This document shows, one piece after another, positions 10,133 to 18,576 of a DNA stretch of 64,000 nt. A model generated the notes under the pieces. It was not told the origin of the DNA. It did not search any database and saw only the letters and a program-made list of their open reading frames with translations. The position numbers and the translations under genes were made by a program. The DNA is taken from positions 434,001-498,000 of the forward strand of contig NC_015682.1 in NCBI RefSeq assembly GCF_000215975.1, written 5' to 3'. The stretch is from Thermodesulfobacterium geofontis OPF15. Its GTDB lineage: Bacteria; Desulfobacterota; Thermodesulfobacteria; Thermodesulfobacteriales; Thermodesulfobacteriaceae. The first letter of the stretch is position 1, and each line of letters opens with the position of its first letter.

Positions 10133-11234
10133 AAGACTTTTAGGTATTGTTAAGAAAGAATTTAAAGAGCTTATAAAAGATAAACTTTATCTTACATTTG
10201 TATTTGTAATACCTATGGTGGTAATGTTTCTTTTAGGATATGGATTAAATCTTGATGTAAAACATTTACCTGTAGCCTTTCTTGATTACGATAAAAGCAA
10301 ATTAAGCAGAGAATATGTAGATAGATTTATTAACAACGAATATTTTGAAATTTATGCTTTTGTAGAAGATTATAAAATTGCAGAACATCTTATAAATTTG
10401 GGAGAAATAAGAGCTCTAATTGTTATACCTCAGGATTTTTCAAGAAAACTCTATAAAGGAGAAAGAGCAGAGGTTCAGATTTTAATAGATGGAACCTATC
10501 CAAGTAGAGCAGAAGTTGTTAAAGGATATGTTACTGCCATAAATACTATGTTTAATCAAAAATTGCTTGAAAAGTATAAGACTTTAAAATTTCCTGTAGA
10601 GGTTGAGGTAAGAGCTTGGTATAATCCAGCATTGGAAAGTAAAAATTTTATTATGCCAGGTATGTTAGTTACTACACTTTGTTTTTATCCTGTTTTTCTT
10701 ACCTCACTTGTTGTAGTTAGAGAAAGAGAATTTGGAAGTATTTTTAATTATTATACTTCACCTGCAAGACCATGGGAAATTATTTTTGGTAAAGCTCTTC
10801 CCTATGTATTTGTTTCTTTTATAACTTATCTTATGCTTTTTTTTATAACAGTTTTTATTTTTAAGGCTAAATTTATAGGAAGTTTTTTAGTTTTATCCTT
10901 GGCAAGTTTACTCTATCTTTTTTGTACTGTAGGAGTGGGGCTTTTAATTTCAACCTTTACTAAAACCCAGATTACTGCTATGTTAATTGCCTTTATCACT
11001 ACAGTTATTCCTACCTACCTTTATTCAGGATTTCTTTATCCTGTTAGTAGTATGGAACTTAGCGGAAGGATTATAAGTAGATTTATTCCTGCTACCTACT
11101 TTTTAGGAGTAGTAAGAGGAATTTATTTAAAAGGTCTTCCAGGAACCTACTTTTCAGAGAATTTATTTAATCTTTTCCTTTATGCCTTTATAGTTTACTC
11201 TACCACTATATTTAAATTTAAAAAGAAACTTTAA
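10125..11234 (+). CDS. ABC-2 type permease (YbhS/YbhR family)
   Basis: A 369-residue ABC-2 membrane protein. It has one N-terminal helix (about 25-42), a periplasmic domain of about 130 residues, then five helices in the C-terminal half. The family sequence REREFGSIFNYYTSPARPWEIIFGKALPY marks the ABC2 coupling region. It is the first of two paralogous permeases and probably forms a heterodimer with the next product. It follows the ATPase with an 8-nt overlap. Confidence 0.92.
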   Translation: MFKRLLGIVKKEFKELIKDKLYLTFVFVIPMVVMFLLGYGLNLDVKHLPVAFLDYDKSKLSREYVDRFINNEYFEIYAFVEDYKIAEHLINLGEIRALIVIPQDFSRKLYKGERAEVQILIDGTYPSRAEVVKGYVTAINTMFNQKLLEKYKTLKFPVEVEVRAWYNPALESKNFIMPGMLVTTLCFYPVFLTSLVVVREREFGSIFNYYTSPARPWEIIFGKALPYVFVSFITYLMLFFITVFIFKAKFIGSFLVLSLASLLYLFCTVGVGLLISTFTKTQITAMLIAFITTVIPTYLYSGFLYPVSSMELSGRIISRFIPATYFLGVVRGIYLKGLPGTYFSENLFNLFLYAFIVYSTTIFKFKKKL

Positions 11235-11240
11235 AAATTT

Positions 11241-12356
11241 ATGAGATTATTTTCTCTTCTCAAAAAGGAGTTTTTACAGTTTTTTAGAGATAGGGTTTTG
11301 ATTTTCATTTTAATTTATGCCTTTACTGTAGTTGTTTATACAGGAGGAAGAGGAATAAGCTTAGAAGTTAAAAGGTTTCCAGTTATTATCCAAGACCAAA
11401 GTAATAGCAGAGCAAGCAGAGAATTTATAGCCAAAATAAGGCTTCCCTATTTTAAAATTCTTGGATTTGTTAATTCTGACAAAGAGCTAATTGAATGGCT
11501 TGACAGAGGTAAAGCCTCTATGGCAATAATTATTCCTCCTGATTTTGAAAGAAAACTTAAAAAAGGAAAGGCAAAAATTCAGGTTATAATTGATGGAACC
11601 ATGTCTATGACCTCAACTATGGCAATTTCTTATATTTCAGACATTACTTACAATTATTCTTTAGAAATTTTGGAATATGATCTTTATAAAAAAAATTACT
11701 CAATTCCTATGACTGAAGAAAAACTTAGGGTTCTTTTTAATCCCAATGTTCTTAGTACTTGGTTTATGAGTCTTTTAGAGCTTTTTAATATGATAACCAT
11801 GACCTCTCTTCTTATTACTGCTGCAGCCCTTATAAGAGAAAAGGAATATGGGACAATTGAACAACTTCTTATAACACCAGTTAAAAGCTGGGAAGTTTTT
11901 CTAGCTAAAATTATTCTTACTATAATAGTGATTAGTATTTTATCCCTTATTAGTCTTTTTATAATGGTTAAAGGTGTTTTTGGAGTCCCTGTGAGAGGTA
12001 ATATATTTTTATTTTTTACAGTAACCTGTATTTATGTTTTCAGTATGGCCTCCATTGGTATTGCTATTGCAACAATGGTTAATAATCTTCCTCAAGCTAT
12101 GATGGTAATAATTGCAATTCTTGTTCCTATGCTTATGATTTCAGGTGCATGGAGCCCTCCTGAAGCAATGCATCCAGTTATTAAATATATTAGTCTTCTT
12201 TCCCCTATGAGATATTTCTTAGACTTTGGATATGGAGTTTTATTAAAAGGAAATAACTTAGAATATGTATGGAAAGATATTTTAGGAATTATATTAATTG
12301 GAATTCTTCTTTTAATCTTTTCAGCATTAAGATTTAGACAAAGTTTTGCTAAATAG
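11241..12356 (+). CDS. ABC-2 type permease (YbhR family)
   Basis: A 371-residue paralogue of the preceding permease with the same plan: an N-terminal helix, a large periplasmic loop and a five-helix C-terminal block. Its coupling segment is REKEYGTIEQLLITPVKSWE, a classic ABC-2 signature. It starts 6 nt after its partner. It should form the second half of the membrane channel for the tandem ATPase. Systems of this type export drugs, dyes or lipophilic cations; nothing in the sequence fixes the substrate. Confidence 0.92.
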   Translation: MRLFSLLKKEFLQFFRDRVLIFILIYAFTVVVYTGGRGISLEVKRFPVIIQDQSNSRASREFIAKIRLPYFKILGFVNSDKELIEWLDRGKASMAIIIPPDFERKLKKGKAKIQVIIDGTMSMTSTMAISYISDITYNYSLEILEYDLYKKNYSIPMTEEKLRVLFNPNVLSTWFMSLLELFNMITMTSLLITAAALIREKEYGTIEQLLITPVKSWEVFLAKIILTIIVISILSLISLFIMVKGVFGVPVRGNIFLFFTVTCIYVFSMASIGIAIATMVNNLPQAMMVIIAILVPMLMISGAWSPPEAMHPVIKYISLLSPMRYFLDFGYGVLLKGNNLEYVWKDILGIILIGILLLIFSALRFRQSFAK

Positions 12357-12366
12357 GAGGGAAAAA

Positions 12367-12738
12367 ATGAGAATAAAGCTTATTTTTGATGAAAAAGAGG
12401 AGGTTTTGGCAGAACTTTTTGATACAGGTTGTGCAAAAGCTATTTATGACATTTTGCCTATTGAAGCAAATCTAAATACTTGGGGAGATGAATTTTATTT
12501 TTCTATCCCTTTAGAATATCCTCTTGATGAAACAGCCACCCTTAAAGTTAAAGCAGGAGATATTGGATATTGGCCTCCTGGAAAAGCAATGGCTATCTTT
12601 TTTGGTCCTACCCCAGCTTCAGTAGATGAAAATCCAGTTCCTGCAAGTGAAGTTAATATAATAGGTAGACTTTTAGAGGATCCAGCTAAGCTTAAGAAAT
12701 TTAAGAAATTTAAGAAAATAAAAATAGTTTCTCTTTAA
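12367..12738 (+). CDS. Cyclophilin-like fold protein (TM1367/DUF369 type)
   Basis: A 123-residue protein resembling the Thermotoga TM1367 group, which has a cyclophilin-like barrel without proven prolyl-isomerase activity. Recognisable parts are KAIYDILPIEANLNTWGDEFYFSIP and the DIGYWPPGKAMAIFFGPTPAS segment. The tail carries a short KKFKKFKK repeat. The ATG at 12367 was chosen over an in-frame ATG at 12346 because GGAGGG sits 6-11 nt ahead of it and the upstream ATG overlaps the permease end. The biochemical role is unknown. Confidence 0.8.
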   Translation: MRIKLIFDEKEEVLAELFDTGCAKAIYDILPIEANLNTWGDEFYFSIPLEYPLDETATLKVKAGDIGYWPPGKAMAIFFGPTPASVDENPVPASEVNIIGRLLEDPAKLKKFKKFKKIKIVSL

Positions 12739-12777
12739 AAGTAATTTTGGAAATAACTAAAAACTTTGGAGGATAAA

Positions 12778-13218
12778 ATGAAAGGTCAGGAGAAGGAAAA
12801 GGTTTGGAAGATTGCTAAATTTATGAGGGAGAAAGATAAAGTTGCTGTTTGGCTAAATGTAGATTTAATAGAAGTAGACTTAGGCTATGCCTTAATAGGT
12901 ATGAAAGTAAGAGAAGATATGCTTAATGCAGCTAAGGTGTGTCAAGGAGGTGCTATTTTCTCTTTTGCAGATTTTGCTTTTGCTATTGCTTCAAACTCTC
13001 ATGGAAGGTTAGCTTTAGCTATTTCATCAACTATCTATTTTTCTTCTTCTGCCAAGGAAGGAGAATATCTTTATGCTGAGGCTAAAGAATTAGGTCTTAC
13101 TAAAAGAACAGGGCTTTATGAAGTAAAAGTTTTTGAAAAGGAAAGCAAAAGATTAATTGCTCATTTTACTGGGCAAGTTTATCGAAAAGAAGAAACTTTA
13201 ATTGGTGATTTTTCATGA
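12778..13218 (+). CDS. PaaI-family hot-dog thioesterase
   Basis: A 146-residue single hot-dog domain. The helix motif VCQGGAIFSFADFAFAIASNS corresponds to the PaaI signature (HGGxxxxLADxA) that sits over the acyl-CoA thioester. The LAISSTIYFSSSAKEGEYLYAEAKE strand region also fits. It is expected to hydrolyse acyl- or aryl-CoA. The ATG at 12778 follows GGAGGA by a few nt; the in-frame TTG at 12766 lies in that ribosome site and is rejected. It overlaps the next gene by 4 nt. Confidence 0.85.
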   Translation: MKGQEKEKVWKIAKFMREKDKVAVWLNVDLIEVDLGYALIGMKVREDMLNAAKVCQGGAIFSFADFAFAIASNSHGRLALAISSTIYFSSSAKEGEYLYAEAKELGLTKRTGLYEVKVFEKESKRLIAHFTGQVYRKEETLIGDFS

Positions 13219-13859
13219 ATTTAATAAGCAGTTTTTGTCAAAACTTAATCTTTATAAGACATGGTTTTATTGCTGAAGAATATAGAAAGATATTTTATGG
13301 ACAGCTTGATGTCCCCCTCTCTGAGGAAGGTAAGATAAAATCTCTAAAGGTAGTTGATGAGCTTTCCAATTATTCTATAAAAGCAATTTTTTCAAGCCCT
13401 CTTCAAAGGGCTTTTTTTCCTGCAAAGATTTTATCAGAAAGAAAAAAAATTCCTTTAATTATAAAGGAGGAATTAAAAGAGATAAATTATGGAATTTGGA
13501 CAGGTAGACCAAGAGAGGAAATTTATAAAGAGCCTCTTTTTTGGGAAAGATTTAAAAATGATACTATTTCTCCTCCAGAAGGGGAATCTATTAGAGATTT
13601 AAGAAAAAGAGCAAAAAGTTTTTGGGAAGGTTTAAAAGATTTAGAAGAAGGATTATATGTAATTTTTACTCATGGAGGATTTATAAGGGCGCTTCTCTGT
13701 GAACTTTTAAATTTGGAGAGTCGTTTTCTTTTTACTTTTGAGATATATCATTTAAGAGGAGTTCTTATAACCCATTTTGAAGATAATCAAATTCTTGTTC
13801 GTGGAATTAATATAGATGTAAAGGATCTTGGGGTATTGCTTGAGAGTGCTTATTGGTAA
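13215..13859 (+). CDS. Histidine phosphatase family protein (CobC/phosphoglycerate-mutase-like)
   Basis: A 214-residue branch-1 histidine phosphatase. The catalytic RHG is in LIFIRHGFIAEE near residue 17. SSPLQRAFFPA supplies the second Arg, EINYGIWTGR the Glu loop, and VIFTHGGFIRALL the second catalytic His. Small proteins of this type include alpha-ribazole phosphatase (CobC) and broad phosphatases. No cobalamin genes are nearby, so the substrate is left open. ATGA overlap with the thioesterase gene implies translational coupling. Confidence 0.88.
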   Translation: MNLISSFCQNLIFIRHGFIAEEYRKIFYGQLDVPLSEEGKIKSLKVVDELSNYSIKAIFSSPLQRAFFPAKILSERKKIPLIIKEELKEINYGIWTGRPREEIYKEPLFWERFKNDTISPPEGESIRDLRKRAKSFWEGLKDLEEGLYVIFTHGGFIRALLCELLNLESRFLFTFEIYHLRGVLITHFEDNQILVRGINIDVKDLGVLLESAYW

Positions 13860-13864
13860 ATTTT

Positions 13865-13892
13865 TTGAAAAAAGTTAAAAAGGTATTATAAT
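13865..13892 (+). promoter_or_regulatory. Promoter of the SRP RNA / tRNA-Sec unit
   Basis: A -35 box TTGAAA (13865-13870), a 16-nt spacer and a perfect -10 box TATAAT (13887-13892) lie 10 nt before the 5' end of the SRP RNA. Spacing and position fit a strong stable-RNA promoter that could serve both RNA genes. Confidence 0.7.
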
Positions 13893-13901
13893 TTTAAATA
13901 A

Positions 13902-14002
13902 GGCTATTGGGACCTGTGCGACGGATCCTGGTGAACCCCGCCAGGCCCGAAAGGGAGCAACGGTAGCCAGGCTCTCCGGGTGCCACAGGTATCCCAATAG
14001 CC
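13902..14002 (+). ncRNA. ffs: Small bacterial signal recognition particle RNA (4.5S)
   Basis: About 101 nt. The ends (GGCTATTGGGA and TCCCAATAGCC) pair perfectly, giving one long hairpin. The apical part has the conserved domain IV features: a CCAGGCCCGAAAGGGAGCA tip with a GNRA-like loop, and the asymmetric internal loop that binds Ffh. It is much more GC-rich than its surroundings, as expected for a structured RNA in a thermophile. It binds Ffh to deliver membrane proteins to the translocon. Confidence 0.93.
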
Positions 14003-14015
14003 CCATTTTATAATT

Positions 14016-14112
14016 GGAAGCGTAAGGGGGCTGGTGTCCCTCCCGGGCTTCAAACCCGGTGCACCCCAAAATAAAAGGGGTGGGTGGGTTCAATTCCCAC
14101 ACGCTTCCGCCA
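14016..14112 (+). tRNA. selC: tRNA-Sec, anticodon UCA
   Basis: A 97-nt selenocysteine tRNA. The acceptor stem has 8 bp (GGAAGCGT with ACGCTTCC), then discriminator G and an encoded CCA. The D stem is long. The anticodon loop is CTTCAAA with anticodon TCA, in a CGGG-type stem. A long variable arm pairs CACCCC with GGGGTG across a 9-nt loop, and the T arm is GTGGG-TTCAATT-CCCAC. The 8-bp acceptor, UCA anticodon and long extra arm together are specific to tRNA-Sec. It begins 13 nt after the SRP RNA, so the two may be co-transcribed. No selA, selB or selD and no Sec-containing gene were recognised in this window. Confidence 0.95.
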
Positions 14113-14152
14113 AAAAATAAAAATTTTAAACTTTTTTAAAATATCTTACAAA

Positions 14153-15577
14153 TTGAAAAAAATATTATTAAAAATTTTTCTTTATTTTCTTGCTTTTCTT
14201 CTTTTAACTAATCAATTAAGCTATGCCTTAATAACTCTTCCTGAAGAAGAAAAAATAGGAAAACAGGTTCTTCAAGAACTATCCTCAAAGGTTGAGTTTA
14301 TTCAGGATATGGAATTAGTAGCCTATATAAATAGTATAGGAAATTTATTAACTAAAAGGGGATTAGATTTTTCTCCCTTTAATTTTAGATTTTACCTTAT
14401 AAAAGAAGATTCTTTTAATGCCTTTTCTGTTCCCGGAGGATATATTTTTTTAAACTCTGGTATTTTTGAAAGTATAGAATCAGAGGATGAACTTGCTGGG
14501 ATAATGGCTCATGAAATGGCACATAATATATGTAGACACATAGCAAGAAGATTGGAAGATATAAAAAAAATGCAAATAACAATTACAGCTGCGACTTTAG
14601 CTGCGATTTTATTAGGTGGAGGTAAAGCTGGAGAAGCTGTAAATATAACTTCTTTAGCTCTTGCAGAAACTAAACTTTTGTCTTATAGCAGAGCTGATGA
14701 AGAAGAAGCTGATAGAACAGGATTTCAAATTTTAACTAAAACTGGATATAATCCCTGGGGAATGGTTAAAATAATGGAAAAACTTTCTCAAAAAAGTAAT
14801 TTGGCTATAGAACTTAGTTATAGATATTTACTTACCCATCCTTTACCTCAAGAAAGAATGAGTTATTTAATTGATTTAGCTAATAAATATGGATCTTCTA
14901 ATTATTCTTCAGCCATTATAAGTTCAGACCTCTATTATTTTAAAAGAATAGCTATCAAAGCTAATGTAATGTCTAAGGATCCTGCAGATTTAGTATTAAG
15001 GTATAGAGAAGAATTAAAAACTAAAGAAGATCCTTGGCTTAAATATTCTTTAGCCCTTGCTTTAGCACAACAAAGATTTTTTAAAGAGGGAATTTCTGAA
15101 ATGGAAGAAGCCTTGAAGGAACTTCCATGTAAACCATATTTTTTATTAGATCTTGCTGAAATGTATTTTAATTCAGGAGATTATCAGAATGCGTTGGTTA
15201 TTCTTGAAAAGGTTGAAAACTTAGTAGGAACTGATAAACCCTTTGAAAAAATAGTTTATTTAAAACAGCAATATCTAAAAGCAAGAGCATTAGCAGAAAC
15301 TCTTCAAACTTTTCAGGCTTATGAAATCTTTAATAAATTAAAAGAAGAAAAAATATTAGAAAATGACCCTTATTTTTATTTTTATTTTGGAAAAGTTTGT
15401 TCTAAAATTAATAAAGATGGAGAAGCCCATTTTTATTTTGGCAAATATTTTGAATTAAAAGGTGATTATAAGACAGCTTATTTTCATTATAAAAAAGCCC
15501 TTTCTTTTTTATCTGAAAAAGATAAAATGTATAATGAGGCAAAAAAAATTATAGAAACTATAGAGAAAAAGGAATAA
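14153..15577 (+). CDS. M48-family metalloprotease with TPR repeats (BepA-like)
   Basis: A 474-residue periplasmic zinc protease. It has a signal peptide (residues 1-26), the zinc site HEMAH (120-124) and the downstream EEEAD (about 183-187) that supplies the third ligand. A C-terminal TPR-rich half runs from about 270 to the end. This layout matches BepA/YfgC, which survey outer-membrane protein assembly, including LptD. The start is taken as TTG at 14153, giving LKKILLKIFLYFLAFLLL. The in-frame ATG at 14084 lies inside the tRNA-Sec gene and would put an unlikely extension before the signal peptide. Confidence 0.88.
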   Translation: MKKILLKIFLYFLAFLLLTNQLSYALITLPEEEKIGKQVLQELSSKVEFIQDMELVAYINSIGNLLTKRGLDFSPFNFRFYLIKEDSFNAFSVPGGYIFLNSGIFESIESEDELAGIMAHEMAHNICRHIARRLEDIKKMQITITAATLAAILLGGGKAGEAVNITSLALAETKLLSYSRADEEEADRTGFQILTKTGYNPWGMVKIMEKLSQKSNLAIELSYRYLLTHPLPQERMSYLIDLANKYGSSNYSSAIISSDLYYFKRIAIKANVMSKDPADLVLRYREELKTKEDPWLKYSLALALAQQRFFKEGISEMEEALKELPCKPYFLLDLAEMYFNSGDYQNALVILEKVENLVGTDKPFEKIVYLKQQYLKARALAETLQTFQAYEIFNKLKEEKILENDPYFYFYFGKVCSKINKDGEAHFYFGKYFELKGDYKTAYFHYKKALSFLSEKDKMYNEAKKIIETIEKKE

Positions 15578-15599
15578 TTTTGAGGGAGGAAGTTTTAAT

Positions 15600-15869
15600 A
15601 TGGCAGAAAAGAATGTTTCTTCAATAAGAACCCATAAAATAAAAATTAGAAAACCCTTTAGTATAGAATATAAAGAAAAAATAGTTTGCCCCTATTGTAA
15701 TAATAGTGAGGATTTTTATGAAGTAATAGAAAATGCAACTATCTTTATTACTTATATTCAAAATCCAGATGGCACCTTAGAACCTATAGAAGAAGAATTG
15801 GAAGTTTTAGGTCCTATAAAATTCTTTTGCGGAATATGTAATGCTGACCTTACAAGACTAAAAAGATAA
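15600..15869 (+). CDS. Small zinc-ribbon-like protein, function unknown
   Basis: An 89-residue protein with two Cys pairs, CPYC (about 31-34) and CGIC (about 77-80). They are separated by a beta-rich insert, which suggests one zinc-ribbon module with a strand-rich domain between the knuckles. I do not recognise a named family. It has an excellent ribosome site (GAGGGAGGAAG). It sits 22 nt after the M48 protease gene and 18 nt before the ATP-grasp gene, so it belongs to the same unit. Confidence 0.75.
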   Translation: MAEKNVSSIRTHKIKIRKPFSIEYKEKIVCPYCNNSEDFYEVIENATIFITYIQNPDGTLEPIEEELEVLGPIKFFCGICNADLTRLKR

Positions 15870-15887
15870 CAAAATTGGTAAATAGAT

Positions 15888-16691
15888 TTGCGTCCCTATT
15901 ATATAGTTCTTAGTTACCAAGCTTTTAAAAAATATTTTCAAGAACTTAAAGAAGGGGATCTTATAGGGATAAGATTACCTTTAAAAAAAGAAGAAATAGG
16001 ATTAATAATAGATTTATTAAATAGAAAGGTAGAAGCCTTTCCATCATTTTTATCTCAAGTTTTAAGTACCTCTAAAACTTTACAAGCAGAAATCTTAAAA
16101 GATTTTATTCTTCCTCATACTTTTGCCATTCGTGATAAAACTACATTACTTTCAGCTATTTCAGAATTGTCTAAATTAGAAAGTACCTTTAAAAAATTTG
16201 TCACAAAAGATGATAGAGCAAATTGTGGATTAGGAGTAAGACTCTGGAATTCTTTGGAAGAGATTTTTAATATTGCAGGGAGTCCAGTTTTACCTTATCC
16301 CTTTGTATTACAACCCTTTTTTGAAAATGTAAGAGATATAAGAGTTGTGGTTTTAGGAGAATATTATATAGAAGCTTATGAAAGAGTGAACCCCTATAAT
16401 TTTAGAAAAAACTTATTTATGGGAGGAAAAGCAAATTCTTATGAATTAAATAAAAAGGAGATAGAATTCTGTAAAAAAGTTATGGAAAGAGGCAAATTTC
16501 CTTATGCCCATTTAGATTTAATTTATATTGGAGATAAAGGACCTTATATCTCAGAAATAAGTCTTAAAGGAGGAATAAAAGGAGCTAAAATAAATCATAA
16601 AGAATATGAAGAAATTATTAAAAAGATACATCAAGAATTTTACAAAAAATGGGAAGAAAAATATAGTCCTGTTGAATATCTTACTCCCTAA
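15888..16691 (+). CDS. RimK-like ATP-grasp protein
   Basis: A 267-residue ATP-grasp ligase-like protein. The N-terminal part resembles the RimK pre-ATP-grasp domain. The segments FVTKDDRANCGLGV, LQPFFENVRDIRVVVLGE, NFRKNLFMGGKA and YAHLDLIYIGDKGPYISEISLKGG follow the order of RimK/LysX-type enzymes, which form amide bonds using ATP. The usual EVN metal-binding motif reads EIS here, with Ser in place of Asn, so the metal site may be altered. The start is a TTG at 15888 (LRPYYIVL); there is no better ATG. The substrate is unknown. Confidence 0.75.
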   Translation: MRPYYIVLSYQAFKKYFQELKEGDLIGIRLPLKKEEIGLIIDLLNRKVEAFPSFLSQVLSTSKTLQAEILKDFILPHTFAIRDKTTLLSAISELSKLESTFKKFVTKDDRANCGLGVRLWNSLEEIFNIAGSPVLPYPFVLQPFFENVRDIRVVVLGEYYIEAYERVNPYNFRKNLFMGGKANSYELNKKEIEFCKKVMERGKFPYAHLDLIYIGDKGPYISEISLKGGIKGAKINHKEYEEIIKKIHQEFYKKWEEKYSPVEYLTP

Positions 16692-16700
16692 AGATTATTT

Positions 16701-18452
16701 TTAAGACAGGTTTTTAATTTGTGGGATAAGATAGTTTTCAATTACATAGTCCCAATTAAGTTTATGACCTACTTTTGCAATTTCTTCTAAAAATTTCTCT
16801 TTATCTTTTAAGGTTTTTGGTATCTTTTCAAAGATTTTAGAAATATTGTTAGTTATATAGTATTCTTCCAAAGCGTATCTTTTTTCTTCAGTTAAGTTTT
16901 TAAGGGAATCGATTGAGAAATTTTTTCCTGCAGAAATAAAATCTAAACTAAAGTAGGGTTTAAAAGTGTTTTCAAAGGTTTTTTCTAAGAAAAAGGAAAC
17001 CCCACAAGAGGTAGAATGGATAGAAAAACCTCCAAAAGGTAAAGTTTCTATGTGAGCAATACCAAAGGGTTCATAAATAGACATCCCCAGCTCTATATCA
17101 GAGCCAACTCTTAAATCAAGAGTATCAATATCTTCAGTAAATAGAGTAGGACATTTTCTTTTAGAAAGTCCAAATTGATTAATGAAAAGGGCTTTTATAT
17201 TTTTTGATCTTAGATTAAAGGTTTTTACATATTTATATATTTCTATTTCATAACCTATCAAATCAGGCCAGCCAACTCTATGTTCAAAGGGCCAACAATA
17301 TTCTTTTACCATTTTTTCTACCTCTTGAGGAGATCTACCAGTTGCAACTAAAGAAGAAAGAAGGATATAAATTCCATATAAATTGTTTTTTTCAAAAAGA
17401 TTATCTAAATAAGGTAAAAGAATAAAATCACGCCATATTCCTTTACTTTTAACTAATCTACAAACATGGGTAATAATAAGGTCTATTTCAGGAAAGCCGA
17501 ATCTACTTTTTAAATTCCTTTTAATTTTTTCTTGGGATTTTAATTTTGCTTCTAAGCTATAATGATCTGAAGAGGTAGCATTATAAACAATAGCAATTTT
17601 ATCTTGAGAAATATCGGGGCATAAAAATTTGTATTCTTCAACTATCCAATCTCCAACTGCAAATATTTTATCAAATCTTTTAGCAAGTTTTACCAAGGGA
17701 GTACGATACCAATCATCTTGAGGACCAAAAATATCTTCTAAAGAAAGCCCTCTTTCTTTCCCAAACTTAAGAATATTATAAAAACTTATATCTGAACCTC
17801 CCAAATTTTCTACAATTCTTCTAACAGGAGCAACTTCATGGGCATAAAAGATTCTTTTGTGATTTTGTGCTTTAAAAGAGGGGTTTAATTCAAGGCTTAA
17901 CAAAGAAGGTATTCCCATGTATTCATGAGCAAAATGATAGAATTCTTTTGCAGAAGGATATAAAAGGGAAATTAATTCAAAATAGGGAATCCCAATTCTA
18001 AAGTATTGTTCATAATCCCAATCTTGTTCATATCTATCTGAAGGAAGTCCAAAATTTTCCCAAAATAGATATTTAAAAAAGTTTATCACCTCTTTATTCA
18101 TATGGGTTATATCAATTAACAAAACTTCTACAGTAGAAGTTTTGTTAGGATTTAGCTCATTAACAATTTTTCTTTCTCCATAAACTATATCAATGTTATA
18201 TTTTTCAAGAAGAAACTTAAAAAGCTGGTTAAAATTTTTAGTATCGTAATGATCTTTACTTGAAAAAAAGACTGTTCCGTCTTTTCCAAGCCTTGTACTT
18301 GGAGAACCTATATATTCAAAAAGGGGTCCATATAAAAGAGTTTTATCAAAAAAGGAAAGATAAGAAGAAGAGATACACAATTGATTTATCACCTCTCCTA
18401 TTCCACCAATTTTATATAAAGCTTCATGAGTTATGTGTATAGCAACTCTCAT
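16701..18452 (-). CDS. GT-B glycosyltransferase, glycogen/starch synthase-like
   Basis: A 583-residue glycosyltransferase on the reverse strand. The N-terminus HITHEALYKIGGIGEVINQL resembles the GT5 signature (KxGGLGDV) that holds the nucleotide sugar. FYAHEVAPVRRI and IFAVGDWIVEEYKF mark the N-terminal Rossmann half. YNATSSDHY, ITHVCRLVKSKGI and SIYEPFGIAHIETLPFGG mark the C-terminal half, with the E-x7-E-like donor loop (EPFGIAHIE). It is longer than GlgA (about 480) because of inserts. Glucan synthesis is a reasonable guess, but no glgB, glgC or glgP is nearby. Confidence 0.72.
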   Translation of the reverse strand: MRVAIHITHEALYKIGGIGEVINQLCISSSYLSFFDKTLLYGPLFEYIGSPSTRLGKDGTVFFSSKDHYDTKNFNQLFKFLLEKYNIDIVYGERKIVNELNPNKTSTVEVLLIDITHMNKEVINFFKYLFWENFGLPSDRYEQDWDYEQYFRIGIPYFELISLLYPSAKEFYHFAHEYMGIPSLLSLELNPSFKAQNHKRIFYAHEVAPVRRIVENLGGSDISFYNILKFGKERGLSLEDIFGPQDDWYRTPLVKLAKRFDKIFAVGDWIVEEYKFLCPDISQDKIAIVYNATSSDHYSLEAKLKSQEKIKRNLKSRFGFPEIDLIITHVCRLVKSKGIWRDFILLPYLDNLFEKNNLYGIYILLSSLVATGRSPQEVEKMVKEYCWPFEHRVGWPDLIGYEIEIYKYVKTFNLRSKNIKALFINQFGLSKRKCPTLFTEDIDTLDLRVGSDIELGMSIYEPFGIAHIETLPFGGFSIHSTSCGVSFFLEKTFENTFKPYFSLDFISAGKNFSIDSLKNLTEEKRYALEEYYITNNISKIFEKIPKTLKDKEKFLEEIAKVGHKLNWDYVIENYLIPQIKNLS

Positions 18453-18576
18453 GTTTTTACTCTATCATAAAGAATTAAATTTAAAAGCAATTATTTTAAT
18501 TTTTCGGCAAATTGTTATTTAAATCTTAATATAAGAACTTGCTTAAATTGGAAATGGTTTTATATTGGAAAATGTT

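Noticed and set aside
13875-14102. Reverse-strand open frame of 75 codons
   Set aside because: It lies entirely across the SRP RNA and tRNA-Sec genes and is a by-product of their GC-rich sequence.
14084-14152. ATG at 14084 as start of the M48 protease
   Set aside because: It falls inside tRNA-Sec and puts 23 unlikely residues before a clear signal peptide; TTG at 14153 fits better.
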